From contig CAAFYZ010000033.1 in NCBI GenBank assembly GCA_900767415.1, forward strand, positions 1 through 37,683: a stretch of 37,683 nt of DNA, read 5' to 3'. How positions within the stretch are numbered: position 1 is the stretch's first letter; each line of letters begins with the position of its first letter. The stretch comes from Clostridia bacterium (GTDB taxonomy: Bacteria > Bacillota > Clostridia > Oscillospirales > CAG-272). Shown here piece by piece: positions 8,579-16,575 of this stretch. The position numbers and the translations under genes are program-made. A model generated the notes under the pieces. The model was not told the DNA's origin and did no database searches. It saw nothing but the letters and a program-made list of their open reading frames with translations.

Positions 8579-8960
8579 GGTCGTCTTCTCCTTCGCTTCG
8601 GTCCTCTTCTTTTTCGGGAAGGTCGTTTTTTTCGATCTTTTCGAGCAACTCGGCGATGTGTGCGCCGTGTTCGATCGATTTGTCTTTGACAAAGCGGAGT
8701 TCGGGCGTGATCCGCAGGTTCAGCGTGACGGCAAGGTGATGGCGGAGCATCCCCGTGCATTTCGTCAGACCGGCGAGTGCCTCTTTCGTGTCTCCCATGC
8801 AGGAGAACCATATCGTCGCGAATTTGAGATCGGGGGCGACTTCCGCACGGGTAATGCTGACAAAATTGTCGGCGACTTTCGGCTCGCGCACCTCGCGCAG
8901 GGCGACGCCGAGCTCTTCGGCGACCGCGTCGTTGATTCTGCTTCTTCTGTATTTGGACAT
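8571..8960 (-). CDS. rbfA: 30S ribosome-binding factor A
   Basis: A 129-residue KH-like protein: the N-terminal helix SKYRRSRINDAVAEEL, then VSITRAEVAPDLKFATIWFS and the C-terminal RITPELRFVKDKSIEHGAHI motif are all typical of RbfA, followed by an acidic tail. RbfA helps 16S rRNA 5'-end maturation and late 30S assembly. AAAGGAAA precedes the ATG. It starts 30 bases after murI and overlaps nrnA by eight bases. Confidence 0.95.
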   Translation of the reverse strand: MSKYRRSRINDAVAEELGVALREVREPKVADNFVSITRAEVAPDLKFATIWFSCMGDTKEALAGLTKCTGMLRHHLAVTLNLRITPELRFVKDKSIEHGAHIAELLEKIEKNDLPEKEEDRSEGEDDHA

Positions 8961-8990
8961 TTTTTCGTTTCCTTTGCTTTTGAATTTTCT

Positions 8991-9719
8991 TTATCGGGGA
9001 AGTTTTGGCGAGGGGGTCGTTTCGGTGTCTTTCAGAAAGAGAAGTCTCGCTCCTCCGTCTTTTTCTTTTTCGGTGAGGGTGGCAAAGAAGGCGCGTGCCC
9101 CCTCTTCGGCGGCACAGACGAGGCGCACCCCCGGCATCTCGCGGGAAATCAGTGCCGAGAGACGGGAAAAGTGCGTGCACCCGAGGATCAGCGTGTCGAT
9201 ATCGCTGTCGGAAAACGCCGCGAGCGCATCTTTTACGGTCTGCCGCGCGACGGGATCTCTGTCGGAGGTGCGCCCCTCTTCCGCCAAAGTGACGAGAGGT
9301 GCCGCCGCGACGGAGAAGAGGACGGCGTCCGACAGCGCGTCCCGCACCTCGCGCGCGAGAGCGCCGATTCTGACGGTCGCGTCGGTGGCGAGAATGCCGA
9401 TCCGCCCGTTTTTCGTCACGCGGGCGGCACGCTTTGCCGTGGGGCGGAGAATGGGAAAAGCGTTCCGTCGGTATTCGGGCGGGAGTTTTTCGTATACACT
9501 GCCGGCGGTGCCGCACGCGATGAGGATTTTCTGACAGCCCGCCCGCCGCAGACGGTCGATGTCCGCTTTTACGAGACGGCAGAGTGTTTCGTCGCTTTTT
9601 GTGCCGTAAGGTGCGTTACCCGTATCCGCAAAGTAACACAGATCGGCACGGGGCAGGCGGGCGCGCAAAGCGGCAAGTGCCGTCAGCCCGCCGACCCCGC
9701 TGTCAAACACGCCGATCAA
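8991..9719 (-). CDS. murI: Glutamate racemase, TTG start, unusual ACGT active-site motif
   Basis: A 242-residue protein of the Asp/Glu racemase fold. FDSGVGGL (Asp6, Ser7) is present, as are YFADTGNAPYG, the first catalytic Cys in IACGTAGS (C69) and the second in LGCTHFS (C181-T182-H183). The usual first motif is ACNTA; here Gly70 replaces Asn. The enzyme makes D-glutamate for peptidoglycan. The frame starts with TTG at 9719, six bases after a perfect GGAGG, and overlaps the ddl end by 17 bases. No ATG fits. Somewhat short (typical 255-270), mostly at the C-terminus. The pairing with ddl supports a cell-wall role. Confidence 0.9.
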   Translation of the reverse strand: MIGVFDSGVGGLTALAALRARLPRADLCYFADTGNAPYGTKSDETLCRLVKADIDRLRRAGCQKILIACGTAGSVYEKLPPEYRRNAFPILRPTAKRAARVTKNGRIGILATDATVRIGALAREVRDALSDAVLFSVAAAPLVTLAEEGRTSDRDPVARQTVKDALAAFSDSDIDTLILGCTHFSRLSALISREMPGVRLVCAAEEGARAFFATLTEKEKDGGARLLFLKDTETTPSPKLPR

Positions 9720-10761
9720 GTGCCGCCTCCGTGAGTTTTGTCAGGAGTTCTTTCGGGGGGATCCCCGCCCGCTCCATCAGCCGCGGATACAGACTGATTT
9801 CGGTAAAACCGGGGAAGGTATTGATTTCGTTGAAGTAAAGAAGACCGTCGTCGGTGAGAAAATAATCCACCCGCGCCGCCCCTTCGCAACCGAGAAAGGA
9901 GAGAAGGGCGAGCGAGTCGGCAAACAGCCGCTCTTCCGTCTCCTCACCGAGTGTCGGAGAGAGGGAGATGCGGGCGGTGCCGGTACGGTACTTTTCGTCG
10001 TAACTGTAAAAATCTCCGCCGCTCAGGATTTCTCCGGGAGAAGAGAGGACGGGTGCCTCTTCGGTCAGAAGTGCCGCGACTTCGAGTTCCCGCGGGCGGG
10101 AGAGGAGCGGCTCGACAAGCACTCTGCCGTACCGCGCGGCGGCACGGTAAGCGGAAGAGAAGTCTTCCTTTTTCCGTACGGGGGACGCGCCGACCGAACT
10201 GCCGAGTGCGTTCGGCTTGAGAAACAGGGCAGGGAAAGAAGTCCCGTCCCCGAAGGTTTCCGTCACCGCCGCGAGGACTTCGTTTTCGCTTTCTTTACCG
10301 GAGAAGAGAAGCCACGGGAGCGTCGGGATGCCGAGAGATTTTGCCGCGGCTTTTGTCAGTGCCTTGTCGGCGGCGACGGCACCCGCGGTACAGCTCGCGC
10401 CGGGATAAGGAATCTTTGCACAGTCGAGAAGACCCTGTATGCGCCCGTCCTCACCGTAATCTCCGTGCAGGCAGGGAAGGACGGCATCGACCGGCAGAAT
10501 GTGCCGCCCGTCGAGAAATCCCGATACCCCCGCAAGACGGACGGGAAAGGTCGGGGTCATCCGGCAGTCAGATCGCATGACATCGGAGAGAGGGACGCAC
10601 GCTCCGCGACAGAGAAAAAAATCTCCCTCCTGCGTGATCATCACGGGGAGCGGGTCGAATTTATCACGGTCGAGCCACGAGAGGATCGCCCGTGCGGAGG
10701 CGAGAGAGACTGCGTGCTCCTGCCCCCTGCCGCCGTAGAGAACGGCAATTTTCTTCTTCAT
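9703..10761 (-). CDS. ddl: D-alanine--D-alanine ligase
   Basis: A 352-residue ATP-grasp enzyme. Motifs: VLYGGRGQEHAVSL at the N-terminus, CLHGDYGEDGRIQGLL, KPNALGSSVGA in the ATP-binding part, YDEKYRTG, ARVDYF and the C-terminal NEINTFPGFTEISLYP. These are typical of Ddl-type ligases that make the D-Ala-D-Ala end of the peptidoglycan stem. The ribosome site GAGGTGATG precedes the ATG. It overlaps murI, so D-amino-acid supply and use are co-expressed. A D-Ala-D-Ser/lactate variant cannot be excluded from sequence alone, but no van regulatory genes are nearby. A TATACT hexamer just upstream might give an internal promoter. Confidence 0.95.
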   Translation of the reverse strand: MKKKIAVLYGGRGQEHAVSLASARAILSWLDRDKFDPLPVMITQEGDFFLCRGACVPLSDVMRSDCRMTPTFPVRLAGVSGFLDGRHILPVDAVLPCLHGDYGEDGRIQGLLDCAKIPYPGASCTAGAVAADKALTKAAAKSLGIPTLPWLLFSGKESENEVLAAVTETFGDGTSFPALFLKPNALGSSVGASPVRKKEDFSSAYRAAARYGRVLVEPLLSRPRELEVAALLTEEAPVLSSPGEILSGGDFYSYDEKYRTGTARISLSPTLGEETEERLFADSLALLSFLGCEGAARVDYFLTDDGLLYFNEINTFPGFTEISLYPRLMERAGIPPKELLTKLTEAALDRRV

Positions 10762-10822
10762 ACTTCATCACCTCACGGGCAGTATATGAAGAAGAAAAGA
10801 AGGGGTGCGGAACGCGGGAAAA

Positions 10823-11653
10823 TCAGTTTTTCCCGTTGCCCGCCGTCTCTTTTTTCAGAAGGGCGACTCTCGGGTTGCCCGAGAGATCCCGCCGCACCTC
10901 GCAGGAAAAGCCGTGCGATGCGGCAAGGGCGCGTATCGCCGCCTCTTCGTCAAAGCCGATCTCGAAGGCGAAGAAACCGCCCTCCGTCAGCCGACTTTTA
11001 TACTTTGCGAGAATGACACGGTAAAAATCCATGCCGTCCTCTCCGCCGAGGAAGGCGCGGAGCGGCTCCCGTCGGACCTCTTCCGAGAGGGTCGGATAAA
11101 CGGCGTTTTTGATATAGGGGGGATTGGAGAGGATCGCGTCGAACGTCCCGTCCCCGGGACCTTCGCACACATCGGCGACGAGAAACTCCGCACGGTCTTC
11201 AAGCCCGAGACGCGCGGCGTTCCGTTTCGCCATGTGCACGGCACCTTCCGAAATGTCGAGCAGAAGTGCCCGCGTCGCGTCGGTATGCGCGAGGACGGAC
11301 AGACCGACACAGCCGCAGCCGGTACACAGATCGGCAAAGCGTGCGCCCCGCGGCAACGAGGCGATCGCCGTCTCTGCGAGAAGCTCGGTGTCCTCCCGCG
11401 GGATCAGACAGTCGGGGGAGAGAAGATAACTCTCCCGATAAAAGCCCCATTCGCCGAGAAGATATGCGAGTGGCTCGTGCGCCGCCCGCCGTGCGACGGC
11501 ATCCGCGAGCGCGGGGTCGTCGGAGACGGGATTCTCTCCGATCTGTCGGGCGACGGGAATCCGTGCGAAACTTTCGAACAGGCGGCGCGCCTCGTAAAGC
11601 GGCTCGGGGATCCCCGCCGCGCGGAGTCTGTCCGCCGCCTCGGAAAGGGTCAT
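10823..11653 (-). CDS. prmC: Release factor glutamine N5-methyltransferase
   Basis: A 276-residue class I SAM methyltransferase. The SAM-binding motif is ADLCTGCGCVGLS (about 107-119), the catalytic SNPPYI at about 176-181, and the N-terminal helical release-factor binding domain includes PLAYLLGEWGFY. PrmC methylates the GGQ glutamine of RF1 and RF2. The true start is ATG 11653, with AAGGAG eight bases upstream and ATGA overlap with the DUF1385 gene; the frame is open further upstream only because of high GC. DUF1385-prmC order is common in Firmicutes, where prfA often follows; prfA is not found next to it here. Confidence 0.94.
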   Translation of the reverse strand: MTLSEAADRLRAAGIPEPLYEARRLFESFARIPVARQIGENPVSDDPALADAVARRAAHEPLAYLLGEWGFYRESYLLSPDCLIPREDTELLAETAIASLPRGARFADLCTGCGCVGLSVLAHTDATRALLLDISEGAVHMAKRNAARLGLEDRAEFLVADVCEGPGDGTFDAILSNPPYIKNAVYPTLSEEVRREPLRAFLGGEDGMDFYRVILAKYKSRLTEGGFFAFEIGFDEEAAIRALAASHGFSCEVRRDLSGNPRVALLKKETAGNGKN

Positions 11654-12804
11654 GCTTTGGCTCCTTCGGTATTTTCGCTTTGGTCGGCAGAAGATGCGTC
11701 GCTCTCCGACGGGTTCTCCGCCGTACCGGCGTCGTGCTCTTCTTCTGCGGCGTCGGGAGAGGGAGCGTCTTCCGCGGCGTCCGTCGCGGGTTCTTCGGCA
11801 CTTTCCGTCTCCTGTGCCTTTTCCCATGCGCGGCTTTGATAAAATTCGGCAAATTCCGGGAATTCGTCGCGCAGGGCGCATTTTAAGGAAGTGATCGCCA
11901 CCTCCAGCATGGAGAGATCCGGTTCTTTGGTCGTCAGCCGCTGTACCCAGAGTCCCGGTGCGGAGAGCGCACGGGTCAGCGGGTTTTCGTGTCTGCCGGC
12001 ATACATGATGAACTCATAGCCGATCCCGACGACGAGGGGCAGGATCAGAAGACGGATCAGAACGTAAAGAAGGTTCGGCAGATCGGGGAAGATCAGTCGG
12101 ATAAACAGTCCCGCAAAAATGCCGATTAAAATCATGAAGAACATAAAACTCGTTCCGCACCGCGGGTGAAAACGCGTATAATTCTTTGCATTTTCGGGGG
12201 TCAGTTCGGTCCCCGATTCGAAGCAGGCGATGGATTTATGTTCCGCTCCGTGGTACATGAAGACGCGGCGGATCTCCGGCATGAGAGAGACGAGCCGAAG
12301 GTAGAGAAGGAAGATTGCGATCTTCATAACCCCTTCGAGTACCGCGCGCCATGCGCCGATCGTCCCGCCGACCGCCCCGTCGAGCAGTCCCGTGAGGAAG
12401 GTCGGAAGCCAAAGGAACAGAAAGAGCGCGAGCGCGACGCCGAGGACGGCGCCGATGACGGTTATCACCTCGGTGATGCCGATGCCGAAATGCTTTTTGA
12501 GCCATTTTTCAAAGCGTCCTTCTTCCTCTTCAAGCCCCATGGCGTCCGCCGAGACCGACATCGTTTTGAAACTGAGTTTCAGCATCTCGACGAAGTTGAT
12601 TACGCCGCGCAGGATCGGCAGATTCAGAATCTTATGTTTTTTGCGGACGGAGACAAAACTGTCGTCATAGACGGCGAGCGTCCCGTCCTCTTTGCGGCAG
12701 GTGGTCACGGTGCGTTCTCCCGCCTTCATCATCACGCCTTCGAGCACTGCCTGACCGCCTACGCGGTTGCAACGCTCGGGGCATTTTTCGTTACGGTATT
12801 TCAA
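11650..12804 (-). CDS. DUF1385 membrane protein (YqhQ-like), TTG start
   Basis: A 384-residue protein. The N-terminal GGQAVLEGVMMKAGE is the hallmark of DUF1385, and the middle contains several membrane helices (about 115-160, 215-275) with the conserved MYHGAEHKSIACFE and NYTRFHPRCGTSF segments. The last 65 residues are a low-complexity Ala/Glu/Ser/Asp tail not found in typical YqhQ proteins. Function is unknown in the family. The frame begins with TTG at 12804, with GAGAGGAG eight bases upstream. It is the first gene of the long leftward operon, after an extended -10 promoter. Confidence 0.9.
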   Translation of the reverse strand: MKYRNEKCPERCNRVGGQAVLEGVMMKAGERTVTTCRKEDGTLAVYDDSFVSVRKKHKILNLPILRGVINFVEMLKLSFKTMSVSADAMGLEEEEGRFEKWLKKHFGIGITEVITVIGAVLGVALALFLFLWLPTFLTGLLDGAVGGTIGAWRAVLEGVMKIAIFLLYLRLVSLMPEIRRVFMYHGAEHKSIACFESGTELTPENAKNYTRFHPRCGTSFMFFMILIGIFAGLFIRLIFPDLPNLLYVLIRLLILPLVVGIGYEFIMYAGRHENPLTRALSAPGLWVQRLTTKEPDLSMLEVAITSLKCALRDEFPEFAEFYQSRAWEKAQETESAEEPATDAAEDAPSPDAAEEEHDAGTAENPSESDASSADQSENTEGAKA

Positions 12805-12834
12805 ATGTGTTGCTCCTCTCGTTTTTCACCTGTG

Positions 12835-12843
12835 ATTATACCA
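12835..12843 (-). promoter_or_regulatory. Extended -10 promoter of the leftward operon
   Basis: Minus strand TGGTATAAT (TGn plus a perfect -10) is about 30 bases from the TTG start of the DUF1385 gene. The -35 region is AT-rich with no good hexamer, as is usual for extended -10 promoters. It is arranged back-to-back with the manA promoter. Confidence 0.7.
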
Positions 12844-12891
12844 TAAAAAAGAATAAAAATAAATACTTTTTGCGAAAATTCACAATTTAAT

Positions 12892-12920
12892 TTGACAAGC
12901 GCGCGTTTTCGCGTTATAAT
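12892..12920 (+). promoter_or_regulatory. Consensus sigma-A promoter of manA
   Basis: TTGACA (12892-12897), 17 bases, TATAAT (12915-12920): a perfect consensus promoter. The transcript would start about 20 bases before the manA ATG. Confidence 0.9.
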
Positions 12921-12946
12921 AAGAGAAAAAACGAAAAGAGAATCCT

Positions 12947-13882
12947 ATGCCTGCCTATCTTCTGACGCCCTCCCTGCATACGACCCCGTGGGGCGGCGAC
13001 CGACTGAAAACTTACGGAAAAGACCCCGCAGTCCCTCTCCTCGGCGAGAGTTGGGAACTTTCGTTCGTCAGGGGTGCCGAGTCCCGTCTCGAAGACGGGA
13101 GAAAAATTTCGGACGCCTTCGGCAAAGAGGCGTACGGCACCCGCGCCGAGGGAATGCCTTTTTTCCCCGTCCTGACAAAGTTTATCGACGCCGCACAGGA
13201 TCTGTCGGTGCAGGTGCATCCTTCGGACGCCTACGCCCTGTCGCACGAGGGACAGTACGGGAAGTGTGAGATGTGGCACATTCTCGACGCCGCCCCCGGA
13301 GCGGGGATCTATCTCGGACTTTCGGCGCAGACCGACGCCGATACCCTCCGCCGCGCCGCGCTTGACGGCACGGCACAGCACCTTTTGCGCTTTTTCCCCG
13401 TGAAGGCGGGGGAGAACTACCTGATTCTGCCCGGTACGATCCACGCGATCGGCGCGGGCGTCCTTCTCTATGAGATTCAGGAAAACAGCACGCTGACCTA
13501 CCGTCTCTACGATTACGGGCGTCTCGGCACGGACGGGAAGCCGAGAGAACTCCATCTCGAAAAGGCACTTGCCGTTGCGACGCTTGACTGTTATCGCCCC
13601 TCCGAAAAGGACGCCGCCGATCCGACACTGATCGGCTTGACCCCTTACTTTGAAACGCATATTTATAAACTTAACTTTACAAAAATGAAGTTTTTCGTCG
13701 ACAAATCGTCTTTCTTATCGCTGACGATAACCGAAGGGGAGGGAGAGATCGACGGGAGAAAATGCAAGAAGGGAGACACCTTTTTCCTTCCTGCCGACAG
13801 CGGCGCGTGCGAGATTTTCGGGGACCTTCGCGTCATCGCCGTCTCCCTGCCGGAAAAGGGAAAATTTTCGGACGGTGAATAA
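12947..13882 (+). CDS. manA: Mannose-6-phosphate isomerase, class I
   Basis: A 311-residue cupin-type phosphomannose isomerase. Zinc ligands are visible: Gln89 and His91 in SVQVHPSDAYAL, Glu108 in GKCEMWHIL and His166 in LPGTIHAIGAG; QENSTLTYRLYDY is another family signature. It interconverts mannose 6-phosphate and fructose 6-phosphate. The length matches the short Firmicutes type (about 310-320). The ribosome site is a weak AAAGAG. It has its own consensus promoter and lies 100 bases before the coat-protein gene. Confidence 0.95.
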   Translation: MPAYLLTPSLHTTPWGGDRLKTYGKDPAVPLLGESWELSFVRGAESRLEDGRKISDAFGKEAYGTRAEGMPFFPVLTKFIDAAQDLSVQVHPSDAYALSHEGQYGKCEMWHILDAAPGAGIYLGLSAQTDADTLRRAALDGTAQHLLRFFPVKAGENYLILPGTIHAIGAGVLLYEIQENSTLTYRLYDYGRLGTDGKPRELHLEKALAVATLDCYRPSEKDAADPTLIGLTPYFETHIYKLNFTKMKFFVDKSSFLSLTITEGEGEIDGRKCKKGDTFFLPADSGACEIFGDLRVIAVSLPEKGKFSDGE

Positions 13883-13909
13883 AAGGGGGTGCGGCGGTTC
13901 ATACTGACC

Positions 13910-13938
13910 GTGAAATTCAAAAAGCGGGCGAATTTCAC
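13910..13938. repeat. Inverted repeat between manA and the coat-protein gene
   Basis: GTGAAATTC (13910-13918) and GAATTTCAC (13930-13938) form a perfect 9-bp inverted repeat around 11 bases. There is no T run after it, so it is not a standard terminator; it may be an operator or mRNA hairpin ahead of the next gene. Confidence 0.5.
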
Positions 13939-13982
13939 TACCTTATGTATGCCGTCGACCCGACGGCGGATCGGAGAGTCGT

Positions 13983-14441
13983 ATGAACCTGACGCAAAAA
14001 GAAACCGAACTTCTGAAAGACCTGAAATCCCAGGAAAAACTCTGTATCGAAAAGTACGGAAAGTACGAAACAGACGCCTGTGATGGCGCATTGAAAAATC
14101 TTTTTTCCGCGATTCGCTCCGCCGAGCAGAGCCATCTTCGCACGGTGGAAAAGATTCTCGGCGGGGAAGAGGTTTCTTCTCCCGCGGCACCGAGTGCCGT
14201 GAGCCAGACCTATGAGGGCGCGCCCTCTTCCTGCTCTCTGCAACAAAAGCAGAACGACGCCTATCTTTGCCGCGACGCTCTCTCAATGGAAAAGCACGTC
14301 TCTTCGCTTTACGACGTGAGTATTTTCGAGTTTTCCGACCCCACGCTCCGCGATACTCTCGGGCATATTCAGAAGGAAGAGCAGAACCACGGACAGCAAC
14401 TCTACGAATATCTCGCGAAAAACAATCTGTATAACGCCTGA
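13983..14441 (+). CDS. CotF-like spore coat protein (ferritin-like helical fold)
   Basis: A 152-residue, mainly helical protein. The N-terminal half LTQKETELLKDLKSQEKLC-x-EKY followed by LKNLFSAIRSAEQSHL and the second half DALSMEKHVSSLYDVSIFE with HIQKEEQNHGQQLYEYL match the CotF/coat-protein family of Clostridia, which folds like a ferritin four-helix bundle. The Glu/His pairs (EQSH, EEQNH) are typical. A Ser/Ala/Pro-rich linker lies at about 65-85. The ribosome site GGAGAG is before the ATG, and a strong terminator follows. No sporulation sigma-factor promoter was identified with confidence. The likely role is in the spore coat. Confidence 0.85.
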   Translation: MNLTQKETELLKDLKSQEKLCIEKYGKYETDACDGALKNLFSAIRSAEQSHLRTVEKILGGEEVSSPAAPSAVSQTYEGAPSSCSLQQKQNDAYLCRDALSMEKHVSSLYDVSIFEFSDPTLRDTLGHIQKEEQNHGQQLYEYLAKNNLYNA

Positions 14442-14453
14442 GTTTCTCCTCCG

Positions 14454-14495
14454 AAGCCGTCGGGGTGTCGCACGCGACACCCCGACGGCTTTTCG
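14454..14495 (+). terminator. Intrinsic terminator after the coat-protein gene
   Basis: A 17-bp perfect stem (AAGCCGTCGGGGTGTCG and its complement) with the tetraloop CACG is followed by a short T run. It starts 12 bases after the stop codon. Confidence 0.92.
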
Positions 14496-14527
14496 GTTAC
14501 AATTCTCCATGTGGGGAGAATCTTTCA

Positions 14528-14557
14528 TTGACTTCGGGGAGAGGCGCGTGATAAAAT
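14528..14557 (+). promoter_or_regulatory. Likely sigma-A promoter of the 14600 gene
   Basis: TTGACT (14528-14533), 18 bases, TAAAAT (14552-14557). It lies about 40 bases before the start codon. Confidence 0.65.
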
Positions 14558-14599
14558 TATACTATCCTGCGCGATACGCGCTTTTTAGAGGAGATACTT

Positions 14600-16501
14600 A
14601 TGTACCGCACATCCGTCCCCGTCATGATCCGACCGGATTTTGATAAAGAAGGCACGCTCGCGGCTCTGCGACGCTCGGGCGCCGACACCGTCTTTCTTAC
14701 TTTGACGCGAAAGACGGAATACCGCTTTTCTCCCGAAGAGGACCTCGCCATGGTGCGGGAGCTGATCCCGTATTACGAGGCGGCGGGCTTTACCGTCGGT
14801 ATCTGGATCGGCGAGAGCATGGGGCACGACTGGGGCACCGCCGCTCCGTATACCCCCCTTGTTTTGCAGGACGGCACCCCGCTTCATGCGGCGTATTGTC
14901 CCCTTGACGAAAACTTTTCGCGCGACATCTGCCGTTGGATCGGGAAGATCGCCTCTCTCGGGGCAAAACTCCTTCTGATCGACGACGATTTTCGTCTCAC
15001 CCGCGGAACCTACGGCATGACCTGCTTTTGCGAGCGGCACCGCCGCGCCTTTGCAAAAATGTGCGGCATGACGACCCTCCCCACCGCCGTCGAAGTGCGC
15101 GATCTCGTCTATACGGGGAAGGCGAACCGCTGTCGCGACGCATGGCTTACCCTCTCGGGAGATACCTTGCGCGACTTCGCACGGAAGATCCGCGCCGCGG
15201 TCGATGCGGTCGATCCGAAGATCACGATCGGCTTCTGCGGCTGTCTTTCCACGTGGGATCTCGACGGCGTCGAGAGTGCCGAACTTGCGAAGATTTTCGC
15301 CGGAGAAAGGAACAGACCCTTTCTTCGTCTGATCGGCGCGCCCTATTGGATCGCGATGAATCCGCCGGACAGGAAGTTCCACGATGTCATCGACTTCGAG
15401 CGGATGCAGGCACACCATGTCAGGGATCTCGGCATGACCGTCTTTTCGGAAGGAGATACCTATCCGCGTCCGCGGTATGCCGTGCCGGCATCGTACCTCG
15501 AGGGGTTCGATACCCTCCTTCACGCCGACGGCAACCTTGACGGCATTCATAAATATACGATAGATTATTACGCAAGTCCCGCGTACGAGCGCGGCTATTA
15601 CCGCGCGGCGGAAGAGAACCGCCCGACGCACGCGGCGATCGAACGCCTCTTCGGCGGGAAACGGGCGGTCGGGATCCGCCACCCCGCCGTCATGCACACC
15701 CTCCGCGACGCCGAGTTGCCCGCGACCTTCGAGACACCGGGGTACGGCATGAACGACGGTGCCTGCTTCGTAAGCTCCTGTTCTTTGCCTCTCACCTTTG
15801 AAGAAGACGGCGGCGACTGCCCCTATGTCGTCTTCGGAGAAGAGGCAAGGCACGTGTCCCCCGACCTTCTGAAAAACGGCGCGATTATCAATCTCACCGC
15901 CGCGAAGATTCTCGAAGAGCGCGGGATTGACACGGGACTTCGCTCGGTCGGAGATCCTCTTCTTCTCCCGACGGAACGCTTTTTTGAGAGCGGCGAGTCG
16001 GTCTTCCTCTTCGGCGGTACCAAGTGGCGCACCGTGCCGAAGGCGGGCGCCACGGTTGAGAGTGAGTTCGTCGACTCCGACGGCACCCGCACGAGCGGCA
16101 CCTTCTCCTATACGAACGCCGAGGGGATGTCCTTCCTCGTCCTTCCCTTCACGGTGAAGCGGGTCGGTGACCGCAGGGAAGAGTCGGTCATCGGAATTTA
16201 CGAGAGTTACGAAAGACAAAAACAGGTCGCCGCCTTCGCCGCGCGTCTTGAGCGTCCCGTCCCCGCCGTCTGCCCGGGATTCCCCGACCTGTATCTTCTC
16301 TGCAAGGACGGGGAAGACCGTCGTACCGTCGGACTCTGGAACTTCTTTGCCGATACGGCACACGCCCCGCGCGTCACTCTGTCAAAGACGCCGAAAAGGA
16401 TTACGGACACCGTCAACTGCACCGCTGCTTTGGACGGGGATACCGTGATCCTCTCGGACATTCCTCCGCACGCCATGGCGGCATTTGAGGCGGAATTCTG
16501 A
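14600..16501 (+). CDS. Uncharacterised glycoside-hydrolase-like (TIM-barrel) protein
   Basis: A 633-residue soluble protein without signal peptide. The N-terminal 370 residues look like a (beta/alpha)8 barrel of GH-A/GH42-like type: VPVMIRPDFDKEGTL then GADTVFLTLTR, KLLLIDDDFRL (acidic cluster at a strand end), ITIGFCGCLSTWDLD, LRLIGAPYWI and MTVFSEGDTYPRPRY, where Glu in FSEGDT could be catalytic. The C-terminal 250 residues are predicted beta-rich accessory domains. AGAGGAG precedes the ATG. It is a single gene between a promoter and a shared terminator. A carbohydrate-active role is inferred from fold-like features only; no specificity can be stated. Confidence 0.7.
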   Translation: MYRTSVPVMIRPDFDKEGTLAALRRSGADTVFLTLTRKTEYRFSPEEDLAMVRELIPYYEAAGFTVGIWIGESMGHDWGTAAPYTPLVLQDGTPLHAAYCPLDENFSRDICRWIGKIASLGAKLLLIDDDFRLTRGTYGMTCFCERHRRAFAKMCGMTTLPTAVEVRDLVYTGKANRCRDAWLTLSGDTLRDFARKIRAAVDAVDPKITIGFCGCLSTWDLDGVESAELAKIFAGERNRPFLRLIGAPYWIAMNPPDRKFHDVIDFERMQAHHVRDLGMTVFSEGDTYPRPRYAVPASYLEGFDTLLHADGNLDGIHKYTIDYYASPAYERGYYRAAEENRPTHAAIERLFGGKRAVGIRHPAVMHTLRDAELPATFETPGYGMNDGACFVSSCSLPLTFEEDGGDCPYVVFGEEARHVSPDLLKNGAIINLTAAKILEERGIDTGLRSVGDPLLLPTERFFESGESVFLFGGTKWRTVPKAGATVESEFVDSDGTRTSGTFSYTNAEGMSFLVLPFTVKRVGDRREESVIGIYESYERQKQVAAFAARLERPVPAVCPGFPDLYLLCKDGEDRRTVGLWNFFADTAHAPRVTLSKTPKRITDTVNCTAALDGDTVILSDIPPHAMAAFEAEF

Positions 16502-16518
16502 TTTTTGTCGCCAAACGA

Positions 16519-16563
16519 AAAACCGCACCGATTCTCCGAAAAAAAGAGAATCGGTGCGGTTTT
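16519..16563. terminator. Bidirectional intrinsic terminator
   Basis: An 18-bp inverted repeat (AAACCGCACCGATTCTC and complement) with an A-rich loop and A/T flanks lies between converging genes and can terminate both. Confidence 0.92.
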
Positions 16564-16575
16564 GTAAACAAAGGT

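Noticed and set aside
12880..12897. TTCACAA and TTGACAA words before manA as a Rex operator
   Set aside because: The half-sites have the wrong order and spacing, and TTGACA is the -35 hexamer of a perfect promoter.
14585..16363. A 592-codon minus-strand frame opposite the glycoside-hydrolase-like gene
   Set aside because: No ribosome site or domain; the plus-strand frame has promoter, ribosome site and terminator.
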